Origin: Streptomyces sp. Ru73
GTDB taxonomy: Bacteria; Actinomycetota; Actinomycetes; Streptomycetales; Streptomycetaceae
Reading direction: 5' to 3'
NCBI RefSeq assembly: GCF_002920575.1
Contig: NZ_PQSQ01000066.1
Span: 1 to 45,425 of the forward strand
Length of the DNA: 45,425 nucleotides
How positions within the stretch are numbered: position 1 is the stretch's first letter; every line of letters starts with the position of its first letter. A program made the position numbers and the translations under genes. The notes beneath the pieces are model-generated. The model did no database searches and was not told where the DNA came from. It saw only the letters and a program-made list of their open reading frames with translations. Positions 18,578 through 26,398 of the stretch are shown here, piece after piece.

Positions 18578-19576
18578 GTGCCGCACTCCACGCCGCGCCG
18601 CAGGCGCGCCGCCGTCCTCGCCGCCGCGCTCGCCCTCGCGTCGTCACCGCTCCTCACGGCCGGCCCCGCGTCGGCCGCCCCGGCCTCCGCGGCGGACACC
18701 CCCGCCCTGAAGGTCCTGACGTACAACACGTTCCTGATGAGCAAGAACCTCTACCCGAACTGGGGCCAGGACCACCGGGCGAAGGAGATCCCGGCGGCCG
18801 GCTTCTTCCAGGGCAAGGACGTCGTCGTGCTCCAGGAGGCGTTCGACAACACCTCCTCCGACGCGCTCAAGGCGAACGCCGCCGCTGCCTACCCGTACCA
18901 GACCCCGGTACTGGGCCGTGGCAAGGCCGGCTGGGACGCCACCGGCGGCGCGTACTCCTCTCTCACCCCGGAGGACGGCGGCGTCACGGTGCTCAGCAAG
19001 TGGCCGGTGATCCGCAAGGAGCAGTACGTCTACAAGGACGCCTGCGGCTCCGACTACTGGTCCAACAAGGGCTTCGTCTACGCCGTGCTCGACGTGCACG
19101 GCACGAAGGTGCACGTCGTCGGGACCCACACGCAGTCCACCGACCCCGGCTGCGCCGCCGGCGAGGCCGCGGCGACGCGCGCGAAGCAGCTCAAGGAGCT
19201 GGACGCCTTCCTCGACGCGAAGGACATCCCCGCCGCCGAGCAGGTGCTCGTCGCCGGGGACTTCAACATCGACTCACGGAGCGCGGAGTACGGGTCGATG
19301 CTCGAGGACGCCGGCCTGGTCGCCGCCGACGCCCGCACCGGACACCCGTACTCCTTCGACACCCGCGAGAACTCCATCGCCAGGGACCGGTACCCCACCG
19401 ACCCCCGCGAGGACCTGGACTACGTCCTGCACCGCACGGGTCACGCCCGCCCGGCCGACTGGCAGAACGCGGTCGTCAAGGAGGAGTGCCCGCCCTGGAC
19501 GGTCACCAGCGGCGGCAAGGACTACACCTACACCGACCTCAGCGACCACTATCCGGTGACGGGCGCGGTCGGTTAG
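18578..19576 (+). CDS. Secreted sphingomyelin phosphodiesterase (sphingomyelinase C)
   Basis: The 332-residue protein has an N-terminal signal peptide (PHSTPRRRR then a hydrophobic core, cleavage after an ASA/AAD-type site near residue 39). It belongs to the DNase I-like metal-dependent phosphodiesterase fold: TYNTF, E87 in VVVLQEAFDN (metal ligand), VGTHTQS, AGDFNID, and the terminal LSDHYPV with D323 and H324. The overall layout matches bacterial neutral sphingomyelinases, which cleave sphingomyelin to ceramide and phosphocholine. Three cysteines lie around DACGSDYW, DPGCAAGE and EECPPW. GTG at 18578 is chosen because AGGGAG precedes it and the twin-basic signal peptide follows. Released phosphocholine could feed choline or betaine use, but no linked genes are here. 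Confidence 0.9.
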   Translation: MPHSTPRRRRAAVLAAALALASSPLLTAGPASAAPASAADTPALKVLTYNTFLMSKNLYPNWGQDHRAKEIPAAGFFQGKDVVVLQEAFDNTSSDALKANAAAAYPYQTPVLGRGKAGWDATGGAYSSLTPEDGGVTVLSKWPVIRKEQYVYKDACGSDYWSNKGFVYAVLDVHGTKVHVVGTHTQSTDPGCAAGEAAATRAKQLKELDAFLDAKDIPAAEQVLVAGDFNIDSRSAEYGSMLEDAGLVAADARTGHPYSFDTRENSIARDRYPTDPREDLDYVLHRTGHARPADWQNAVVKEECPPWTVTSGGKDYTYTDLSDHYPVTGAVG

Positions 19577-19675
19577 GGCCTCCCCCTTCCCGGGGTCACC
19601 ATTTCATCACCTCTATTCCTCAAAACCTCCACTTCATCAGATGATGCATGGATCAATCACACTCCTGGGGGGACC

Positions 19676-20224
19676 ATGCATCGTCACGTCCGCATCTACG
19701 CCGCCACTTGTACAGCGCTCGTACTCGCCACGCTCACCGCGTGCGGTGCGACCGGCAAGGCCACGGCCGAGGCGAAACCGAACGAAACGATCAGTGCCGC
19801 GACCGAGCCCGCAGAAGCCACTGAGACAGCCATCGAAGACGAAACCGCGCCACTCACCGGCACCGTTGACTACGACGACGGTGTCAGTGTCCATCTGGAA
19901 AACTTCGTCCGCGGTGTGTCGAGTGCCGTGGCTTCGCCCGAGAACACCCCGTACATCAAGTTCACCCTCAAGCTGCACAACGGCAGCAAGTCCACGATGG
20001 ACCTGAACGAACTGTCCGTGCAGTGCATGTACGGCGATGAAGGCAGACAGGGAGACCAGATCTTCGACGAAGGACTGGACATGCCGACGACGCACCTTCG
20101 CCCAGGCCGGGCCGTCAGCGCGACGACGGCCTGCGAGCTGCCGAAGGGCGAGCATTACCTGCAGATCGAGGTGACACCGAACGCCGAAACAGAGACTGCG
20201 ATCTTCGCGGGCGATGTGAAGTAG
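19676..20224 (+). CDS. Putative lipoprotein of unknown function
   Basis: The 182-residue protein has a lipoprotein signal peptide ending in the lipobox LTAC (C23), a Thr/Glu/Ala-rich linker (about 25-60) and a beta-rich domain (about 62-182). KFTLKLHNGSKSTMDLNELSVQC suggests an immunoglobulin-like fold of the DUF4352 kind, with two cysteines (about C121 and C154) that may pair. It should be anchored on the outer face of the membrane. Codon use differs from all neighbours, with many A- or T-ending codons such as AAA, GAA, ACA and ACT, and the upstream 90 bp are also AT-richer. GGGGGGA precedes the ATG. I do not recognise a specific function. Confidence 0.8.
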   Translation: MHRHVRIYAATCTALVLATLTACGATGKATAEAKPNETISAATEPAEATETAIEDETAPLTGTVDYDDGVSVHLENFVRGVSSAVASPENTPYIKFTLKLHNGSKSTMDLNELSVQCMYGDEGRQGDQIFDEGLDMPTTHLRPGRAVSATTACELPKGEHYLQIEVTPNAETETAIFAGDVK

Positions 20225-20290
20225 TCGCAGCCTCGATGCCTCCTTTCACCGCTATGAAGGTGAGCAAGGGGGCATCGGGTTCGGAAATGA

Positions 20291-20323
20291 CGGATCCCCG
20301 GCTGCCTCACAGCCGGGGATCCG
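20291..20323. terminator. Strong hairpin between convergent genes
   Basis: CGGATCCCCGGCTG (20291-20304) and CAGCCGGGGATCCG (20310-20323) form a perfect 14-bp stem with a 5-base loop. It sits between the lipoprotein gene and the convergent permease gene and probably terminates both. Confidence 0.8.
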
Positions 20324-20357
20324 CATCTGCCCTGGACCGTCGCCAACGGCGCCCCCG

Positions 20358-21863
20358 TCAGCGCCCTGGCGTCTCCGGGGCGGGCGGGCCCGCCAGGCCG
20401 TCCGTTTCGGAGGCGCGTTCCGCGGCGATGCGGTTGACGCGGCCGCGTACGACGAACCAGCCGGCGATCAGGGCGGCCACGATCACCGGGGCGACCATGA
20501 CCGTGCGCCGGCCGACGCCGTCGTCGAACCACATCAGGACGATGACGCCGAGCAGGAAGGCGATGGTGAGGATGTCGGTGACGGGCGTGCCCGGCAGCCG
20601 GAACTTCGGGCGCTGGAGCAGGCCCTCCTTGGTCCGGCGGACGAAGACCATGTGGCAGACCATGATCACGCACCAGGTGCTGATGACGCCGAGCGCCGCG
20701 ATGTTGATCACGATCTCGAACGCCTCGCCCGGCACGACGTAGTTCAGTACGACGCCCAGCACGCACACCGCCGAGGTCAGCAGGATGCCGCCGTAGGGCA
20801 CCTGGTGGCGGTTCATCCGGCCGACGAACTTCGGCGCGGAGCCGGCCATGGCCATCGAGCGCAGGATGCGGCCCGTGGAGTACAGGCCGGAGTTCAGGCT
20901 GGACATGGCGGCGGTGAGCACGACGAGGTTCATGACGTCGCCCGCGGCCGGCACGCCGACGTTGGAGAGCACGGTGACGAAGGGGCTCTCGTCGCCGGTG
21001 TACTTGTTCCACGGCATCAGCAGCGCCAGCAGCACGACCGAGCCGACGTAGAAGATGCCGACCCGCCACATGATGGAGTTGACGGCCTTCGGGACGACCT
21101 TGTGCGGCTCGCTGGTCTCGCCGGCGGTGACGCCGACCATCTCCACCGCGGAGTACGCGAAGACCACGCCCTGGAGGACGACCACGACGGGCAGCAGGCC
21201 GGTCGGGAAGAAGCCGCCGCTGTCGCTGATCAGCTGCAGCCCCGGGGTGTGTCCGCTCACCGGGTGCTGGGTGGCCAGCAGGAAGATGCCGATCAGCATG
21301 AAGACCACGAGCGCCGCGACCTTGATGATCGCGAACCAGAACTCCAGCTCACCGAAGATCTTCACCGAGATGAGGTTCACGGTCAGCACGACCGCGAGCG
21401 CGATGAGCGCCATCACCCACTGCGGGATGTCGGTGAACATGCTCCAGTAGTGCGTGTAGAGCGCGATGGCGGTGATGTCCGCGATACCGGTGGTCGACCA
21501 GTTCACGACGTACATCCAGCCCGCCGCGTAGGCGCCCTTCTCGCCCAGGAACTCGCGGGCGTAGGAGACGAAGGAGCCGGAGGAGGGGCGGTGCAGCACC
21601 ATCTCGCCCAGCGCCCGTACGACGAAGAACGCGAAGAGACCGCAGACCGCGTAGGCGACGGCGAGCGCGGGGCCCGCGGCTGCCAGCCGGCCGCCGGCGC
21701 CGAGGAACAGGCCGGTGCCGATCGCGCCCCCGATGGCGATCATGTTGATGTGCCGGGCCTTCAGGCCCTTGCTGTACCCGGCGTCACCCGCGTCGTGCGG
21801 GGCGCTGCCGTTCCCCCCGTCCGGCGGCCGGTAGGCGTCTTCCTGGACGGTATGCGTGCTCAC
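20358..21863 (-). CDS. ansP: Amino acid permease, L-asparagine permease (AnsP) type
   Basis: The 501-residue protein is an APC-superfamily permease with 12 predicted helices. Segments such as NMIAIGGAIGTGLFLGAG, HRPSSGSFVSYAREFLGEK, LNSGLYSTGRILRSMAM and the late VPYGGIL match AnsP closely over the whole length, and E. coli AnsP is nearly the same size. It would import L-asparagine with protons; close relatives take other neutral amino acids, so the substrate is likely rather than certain. GTG at 21863 is chosen because the next 40 residues are the family's hydrophilic N-terminus and the frame further up is not conserved. It diverges from the MerR regulator at 22079. Confidence 0.9.
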   Translation of the reverse strand: MSTHTVQEDAYRPPDGGNGSAPHDAGDAGYSKGLKARHINMIAIGGAIGTGLFLGAGGRLAAAGPALAVAYAVCGLFAFFVVRALGEMVLHRPSSGSFVSYAREFLGEKGAYAAGWMYVVNWSTTGIADITAIALYTHYWSMFTDIPQWVMALIALAVVLTVNLISVKIFGELEFWFAIIKVAALVVFMLIGIFLLATQHPVSGHTPGLQLISDSGGFFPTGLLPVVVVLQGVVFAYSAVEMVGVTAGETSEPHKVVPKAVNSIMWRVGIFYVGSVVLLALLMPWNKYTGDESPFVTVLSNVGVPAAGDVMNLVVLTAAMSSLNSGLYSTGRILRSMAMAGSAPKFVGRMNRHQVPYGGILLTSAVCVLGVVLNYVVPGEAFEIVINIAALGVISTWCVIMVCHMVFVRRTKEGLLQRPKFRLPGTPVTDILTIAFLLGVIVLMWFDDGVGRRTVMVAPVIVAALIAGWFVVRGRVNRIAAERASETDGLAGPPAPETPGR

Positions 21864-22043
21864 AGGTGGGTCATCTCGCTTTCGGAAGGGCGGTGGAGCG
21901 GTCGGCCGCTGCGGATCACGCGAGCCGGGCCGACGGCACACCTTCCCCGAAGGACGGGCATCCGTCTGTGAAAGGGATCACACGGGCGCCGACGGGCAGG
22001 CGGACGGGTGCGGACAGCGGCGGAACGGTCACCCCGCGGAGTG

Positions 22044-22073
22044 GTGACAACAGTGGTGAGACAGCAATACTGT
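22044..22073 (+). promoter_or_regulatory. MerR-type promoter with dyad and leaderless start
   Basis: GTGACA (22044-22049) and TACTGT (22068-22073) have an 18-bp spacer, longer than the optimum as in MerR-regulated promoters. ACAGT (22050-22054) and ACTGT (22069-22073) are inverted repeats within it. The -10 box ends five bases before the ATG at 22079, so the transcript is probably leaderless and autoregulated. Confidence 0.6.
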
Positions 22074-22078
22074 CCAAC

Positions 22079-22822
22079 ATGATGGAGTCCGAGCCCGCCA
22101 CCGACCTGAGCCTGACCGTGGACGAGCTGGCCGCCCGGGCCGGTGTCACGGTCCGCACGATCCGCTTCTACAGCACCCGCGGGCTGCTCCCGCCGCCCGA
22201 GATCGGCCCGCGCCGCGTCGGCCGGTACGGCCCGGACCACCTCTCCCGGCTGGCCCTCATCGAGGAGCTCCAGCACCAGGGCATGACCCTCTCGGCCATC
22301 GAGCGCTATCTGGAGCAGCTGCCGCCGGACCTCAGCGCCCAGGACCTCGCGATCCACCGCGCCGTCGTGGCCGGCTGGCTCCCGGACCGCGCGGAGAAGC
22401 AGTCCCTGGCGCAGCTGGAGCGGCGGGTGGGCCGGTCGCTGACCGAGCAGGACCTGGACCGGCTGGCGGCCATGAGCGTACTGGTGCGCACCGAGGAGGC
22501 GGGCGCCTTCCAGGTGGACCCGGGGCTGCTGCAGCTCGGGGTGCGGCTGCTGGACGTGCCGATCGCGCTGGAGACCATCCTCGCGGCCCGTGCGGTCGTG
22601 ATGGAGCACACCCGCTCGGCTGCCCGGGAGCTGAGCCGGCTCTTCAAGGAGGAGGTCGGCGCGGCGTACGAGGACGACGGGCCGGACGCCGCCGAGGTGG
22701 CCCGCCGCAAGTCGCTCTCCGCCCACATGCAGCCGCTGGTGGTGCAGGCGCTGGTCACGGCCTTCCAGCGGTCCATGAAGGACGAGCTGCGTGAGTGGTT
22801 CGGCGGCGGGCCCGAGAAGTGA
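22079..22822 (+). CDS. MerR family transcriptional regulator
   Basis: The 247-residue protein has an N-terminal MerR winged helix (about 11-80: LTVDELAARAGVTVRTIRFY, then GRYGPDHLSRLALIEELQ). A long helical region (about 85-120) follows, then an effector-type C-terminal domain without obvious cysteine metal ligands. It is therefore not a classical metal sensor. It lies divergent from ansP and convergent with the fad operon. The 5' end starts with ATGATG, has no ribosome binding site and sits directly behind a MerR-type promoter, pointing to autoregulation. The ansP gene is the most likely other target; the fad operon begins too far away to be an obvious one. Confidence 0.9.
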   Translation: MMESEPATDLSLTVDELAARAGVTVRTIRFYSTRGLLPPPEIGPRRVGRYGPDHLSRLALIEELQHQGMTLSAIERYLEQLPPDLSAQDLAIHRAVVAGWLPDRAEKQSLAQLERRVGRSLTEQDLDRLAAMSVLVRTEEAGAFQVDPGLLQLGVRLLDVPIALETILAARAVVMEHTRSAARELSRLFKEEVGAAYEDDGPDAAEVARRKSLSAHMQPLVVQALVTAFQRSMKDELREWFGGGPEK

Positions 22823-22874
22823 GCGGCTCGGAGCAGTGAGGGGCCCGAAGAGTGAGCGGGCCCGAGAAGTGAGG
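22808..22874. repeat. 17-bp tandem repeats of the merR 3' end
   Basis: Four units of 16-17 bp start with the last coding bases of the MerR gene. GGGCCCGAGAAGTGAG appears at 22808-22823 (stop codon inside) and identically at 22858-22873, with two diverged copies between them. Every unit keeps AGTGAG, that is a repeated stop. Confidence 0.8.
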
Positions 22875-22879
22875 GGGCG

Positions 22880-22905
22880 CGGGGCGGGCCGGACGGCCCG
22901 CCCCG
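22880..22905. terminator. Hairpin ending the fad operon and the merR gene
   Basis: CGGGGCGGGCC (22880-22890) and GGCCCGCCCCG (22895-22905) form a perfect 11-bp stem with loop GGAC, six bases beyond the fadB stop. It lies between convergent genes and lacks a T-tract. Confidence 0.75.
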
Positions 22906-22911
22906 GTGTCC

Positions 22912-25083
22912 TCAGTCCTTGAAGGTCTCCCCCTTCTCGGCCTTCTCCAGCAGCAGCGCCGAGGGCGCGAACCGCTCGCCGTACGCCGCCTGGAGCTCCT
23001 TGGCGCGGGCCACGAAGCCGCCCACGCCGCCCTCGTAACCGTTGATGTACTGCATCACGCCGCCGGTCCAGCCGGGGAAGCCGATGCCGAGGATCGAGCC
23101 GATGTTGGCGTCGGCGACGGAGGTGAGCACGCCCTCCTCGAAGAGGCGCACGGTGTCCAGCGCCTCGGCGAAGAGCATCCGCTCCTGCATGTCCTTGAAC
23201 GGGATCTCCGCGCCCGGCTTGGTGTAGTGCTCGCGCAGCCCCGGCCACAGGCCCTGGCGCTTGCCGTCCTCGTCGTACTCGTAGAAGCCCGCGCCGCCGC
23301 TGCGCCCCGGCCGCCCGAACTCGTCCACCATGCGGTCGATCAGCGCGTCGGCCGGGTGCGGCGTCCAGGTGCCGCCCGCGTCCTCGATCGCCTTGCGGGT
23401 CTCGTTGCGGATCTTCCGCGGCAGGGTCAGGGTCAGCTCGTCCATCAGGGAGAGCACCTTGGCCGGGTAGCCGGCCTGGCCCGCTGCCTGCTCGACGGAG
23501 GCGGGCTCGATGCCCTCGGCGACCATCGCCACGCCCTCGTTGATGAACTGGCCGATGACGCGGGAGGTGAAGAAACCGCGGCTGTCGTTCACCACGATCG
23601 GGGTCTTGCGGATCTGGCGTACCAGGTCGAAGGCGCGGGCCAGCGCCTCGTCACCGGTCCGCTCGCCCTTGATGATCTCCACCAGCGGCATCTTGTCGAC
23701 GGGCGAGAAGAAGTGCAGCCCGATGAAGTCCTGCTGCCGGTCGACGCCCTCGGCGAGGCCGGTGATCGGGAGGGTGGAGGTGTTGGAGCAGAGCAGCGCG
23801 TCGGGCGCGACGATGCCCTGGATCTCCTGGAAGACCTTGTGCTTGAGCGCGGTGTCCTCGAACACCGCCTCGATGACGGCGTCGCAGCCGGCCAGGTCCT
23901 GCGGGTCGGCGGTCGGGGTGATGCGGGCGAGCAGCGCGTCCGCCTTCTCCTGGGTCGTACGCCCCCGGGAGACGGCCTTGGCGCACAGCTTCTCGGAGTA
24001 ACCCTTGCCCTTGGCCGCGGCCTCGGCGGACACGTCCTTGAGCACGACCTCGATACCGGCCTTGGCGCAGCTGTACGCGATGCCGGCGCCCATCATGCCG
24101 GCGCCGAGGACCGCGACCTTGCCGACCTTGCGCTCCTCGATGCCCTTCGGCCGGTTGGCACCGGAGTTGACGGCCTGCAGGTCGAAGAAGAACGCCTGGA
24201 TCATGTTCTTGGAGGTCTGGCCGGTGACCAGCTCCACGAAGTAGCGCGCCTCGATGGTCTGCGCGGTCTCGAAGTCGACCTGAGCGCCCTCGACGGCGGC
24301 CGCGAGGATGTTGCGCGGGGCCGGGTACGGCGCGCCGTTCAGCTGCTTCCTGAGGTTGGCGGGGAACGCCGGGAGGTTCGCGGCGAACTTGGGGTTGGCG
24401 GGCGTGCCGCCCGGGATCCTGTACCCCTTGACGTCCCAGGGCTGCTGGGACTCGGGGTGCGCGTCGATGAAGGCGCGCGCCTTGGCGAGCAGGTCCTCGG
24501 GCGAGTCGGCGACCTCGTGGATCAGGCCGGCGTCCTTGGCCCTGGTGGCGTTGTACTGGGTGCCCTGCAGCAGGACCTTGAGCAGCGCGTCGGCGATGCC
24601 GAGCAGCCGTACGGTACGGGTGACGCCGCCGCCGGCCGGGAGCAGGCCGAGGGTGACCTCGGGCAGGCCGATCTTGGTGCCGGAGGTGTCGAGCGCGACG
24701 CGGTGGTGGCAGGCGAGCGCGATCTCGTAACCGCCGCCCAGCGCGGCGCCGTTGATGGCCGCGACGACCGGCTTGCCGAGCGTTTCGATGCGGCGCAGGT
24801 CGCGCTTGATGCCCTGGCCCGCCTCGAACGCCTGCTGGGCGTTCTCGGGCGTGACGGCGATCAGTTCGCGCAGGTCGCCGCCGGCGAAGAAGGTCTTCTT
24901 GGCGGAGGTGAAGATGATGCCGCGGACGCTGTCCTTCTCGGCCTCCAGGCGGTCGGCGACCGCCGCCAGCGAGGCCTTGAAGTCCTGGTTCATGGTGTTG
25001 GCGGACTGGTTCGGGTCGTCGAGGACGAGGGTGACGACGCCGGTCTCGTCCTGCTCCCAGCGGATCGTGCTGGTCTCACTCAT
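22912..25083 (-). CDS. fadB: Multifunctional beta-oxidation enzyme (enoyl-CoA hydratase / 3-hydroxyacyl-CoA dehydrogenase)
   Basis: The 723-residue FadB/FadJ-type protein has an N-terminal crotonase domain (about 1-200) with both catalytic glutamates, E120 in GGGYEIAL and E142 in GLPEVTLGLLPAGGG. An NAD-binding 3-hydroxyacyl-CoA dehydrogenase domain follows (from about 321, VAVLGAGMMGAGIAYSCAKAG, with SNTSTLPI and HFFSPVDKMPLVEII), then two C-terminal dehydrogenase helical domains. It hydrates 2-enoyl-CoA and oxidises the 3-hydroxyacyl-CoA. It is the last gene of a leftward operon, 34 bp after fadA, whose thiolase would complete the complex. A hairpin follows the stop. The intact active site contrasts with the altered crotonase at 468-1217. 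Confidence 0.95.
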   Translation of the reverse strand: MSETSTIRWEQDETGVVTLVLDDPNQSANTMNQDFKASLAAVADRLEAEKDSVRGIIFTSAKKTFFAGGDLRELIAVTPENAQQAFEAGQGIKRDLRRIETLGKPVVAAINGAALGGGYEIALACHHRVALDTSGTKIGLPEVTLGLLPAGGGVTRTVRLLGIADALLKVLLQGTQYNATRAKDAGLIHEVADSPEDLLAKARAFIDAHPESQQPWDVKGYRIPGGTPANPKFAANLPAFPANLRKQLNGAPYPAPRNILAAAVEGAQVDFETAQTIEARYFVELVTGQTSKNMIQAFFFDLQAVNSGANRPKGIEERKVGKVAVLGAGMMGAGIAYSCAKAGIEVVLKDVSAEAAAKGKGYSEKLCAKAVSRGRTTQEKADALLARITPTADPQDLAGCDAVIEAVFEDTALKHKVFQEIQGIVAPDALLCSNTSTLPITGLAEGVDRQQDFIGLHFFSPVDKMPLVEIIKGERTGDEALARAFDLVRQIRKTPIVVNDSRGFFTSRVIGQFINEGVAMVAEGIEPASVEQAAGQAGYPAKVLSLMDELTLTLPRKIRNETRKAIEDAGGTWTPHPADALIDRMVDEFGRPGRSGGAGFYEYDEDGKRQGLWPGLREHYTKPGAEIPFKDMQERMLFAEALDTVRLFEEGVLTSVADANIGSILGIGFPGWTGGVMQYINGYEGGVGGFVARAKELQAAYGERFAPSALLLEKAEKGETFKD

Positions 25084-25117
25084 GGTGCGTTCTCCGTAAG
25101 GGGGTCGGGACGGGCGG

Positions 25118-26332
25118 TCAGAGGCGCTCGATGACGGTGGCGACGCCCATGCCGCCGCCGACGCAGAGGGTGGCCAGGCCGTAGCGCTTGTCCTGGCGCT
25201 CCAGCTCGTCGACGAGGGTGCCGAGGATCATGGCGCCGGTGGCGCCCAGCGGGTGGCCCATGGCGATGGCGCCGCCATTGACGTTGATCTTGTCGAGGCC
25301 GATGCCCATGTCGGCGGCGAAGCGCAGCACGACGGCGGCGAACGCCTCGTTGATCTCGACCAGGTCGATGTCGTCGATGGTCAGGCCGGCCTTGGCCAGG
25401 GCCTTGCGGGTGGCGGGCGCCGGCCCGGTGAGCATGATGGTCGGCTCGGAGCCGGAGACCGCGGCGGAGACGATCCGGGCGCGCGGCGTGAGCCCGTAGC
25501 GCTCGCCGACCTCCTTGGAGCCGATGGCGACCAGCGCGGCGCCGTCCACGATGCCGGAGGAGTTGCCCGCGTGGTGGACGTGGTCGATCTTCTCGACCCA
25601 GTGGTACTTCTGCAGCGCCACCGCGTCGAACCCGCCCATGTCGCCGATGGCCGCGAAGGACGGCTTGAGCGCGGCGAGCGAGTCGGCGGTGGTGCCGGGG
25701 CGCATGTGCTCGTCGTGGTCCAGGACGGTCAGCCCGTTGCGGTCGGTGACCGGCACGACGGACCGCTTGAAGCGGCCGTCCTTCCAGGCCGCGGCGGCCC
25801 GCTCCTGGGACAGCGCCGCGTACTCGTCCACGTCGCGGCGGCTGAAGCCCCCGATGGTGGCGATCAGGTCGGCGCCGATGCCCTGCGGGACGAAGTTGGT
25901 CTCCAGGTTGGTCATCGGGTCGTTGAACCACGCGCCGCCGTCGGAGGCCATCGGCACCCGCGACATCGACTCCACGCCGCCGGCCAGGACGAGGTCCTCC
26001 CAGCCGGACCGGACCTTGGCAGCCGCCAGGTTGACGGCCTCCAGGCCGGAGGCGCAGAAGCGGTTCTCCTGTACGCCGGCGACGGTGTCGGGCAGCCCGG
26101 CGGCGATCGCCGCGATGCGGGCGATGTCGGAGCCCTGGTCGCCGACCGGGCCGACGACGCCGAGCACGATGTCGTCGACGGCGGCCGGGTCGAGGTCGGG
26201 GAAGCGCCGGCGCACCTCGTGGATCAGGCCGACGACCAGGTCGATCGGCTTGGTGCCGTGCAGCGCGCCGGAGGCCTTGCCGCGGCCGCGCGGGGTGCGG
26301 ATCGCGTCGTACACGTACGCTTCGGAAGTCAC
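25118..26332 (-). CDS. fadA: Acetyl-CoA C-acyltransferase (3-ketoacyl-CoA thiolase)
   Basis: The 404-residue thiolase has the acylated cysteine C93 in ENRFCASGLEAV, EINEAFAA, H360 in AMGHPLGATG and the second cysteine C390 in TLCVGGGMG, all in the order expected. HHAGNSSGIVDGAA forms the CoA-proximal loop. It cleaves 3-ketoacyl-CoA with CoA to a shortened acyl-CoA plus acetyl-CoA (or propionyl-CoA from 2-methyl chains). It lies 34 bp upstream of fadB and 66 bp downstream of the acyl-CoA dehydrogenase, consistent with one transcript and a FadAB complex. Confidence 0.95.
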   Translation of the reverse strand: MTSEAYVYDAIRTPRGRGKASGALHGTKPIDLVVGLIHEVRRRFPDLDPAAVDDIVLGVVGPVGDQGSDIARIAAIAAGLPDTVAGVQENRFCASGLEAVNLAAAKVRSGWEDLVLAGGVESMSRVPMASDGGAWFNDPMTNLETNFVPQGIGADLIATIGGFSRRDVDEYAALSQERAAAAWKDGRFKRSVVPVTDRNGLTVLDHDEHMRPGTTADSLAALKPSFAAIGDMGGFDAVALQKYHWVEKIDHVHHAGNSSGIVDGAALVAIGSKEVGERYGLTPRARIVSAAVSGSEPTIMLTGPAPATRKALAKAGLTIDDIDLVEINEAFAAVVLRFAADMGIGLDKINVNGGAIAMGHPLGATGAMILGTLVDELERQDKRYGLATLCVGGGMGVATVIERL

Positions 26333-26398
26333 GGTGTGGAGCCTTTCAAGATGAGGGTGAGCCGTGCGTGAGGGGTCGGCGGGGCGGGTGACAGCGGG

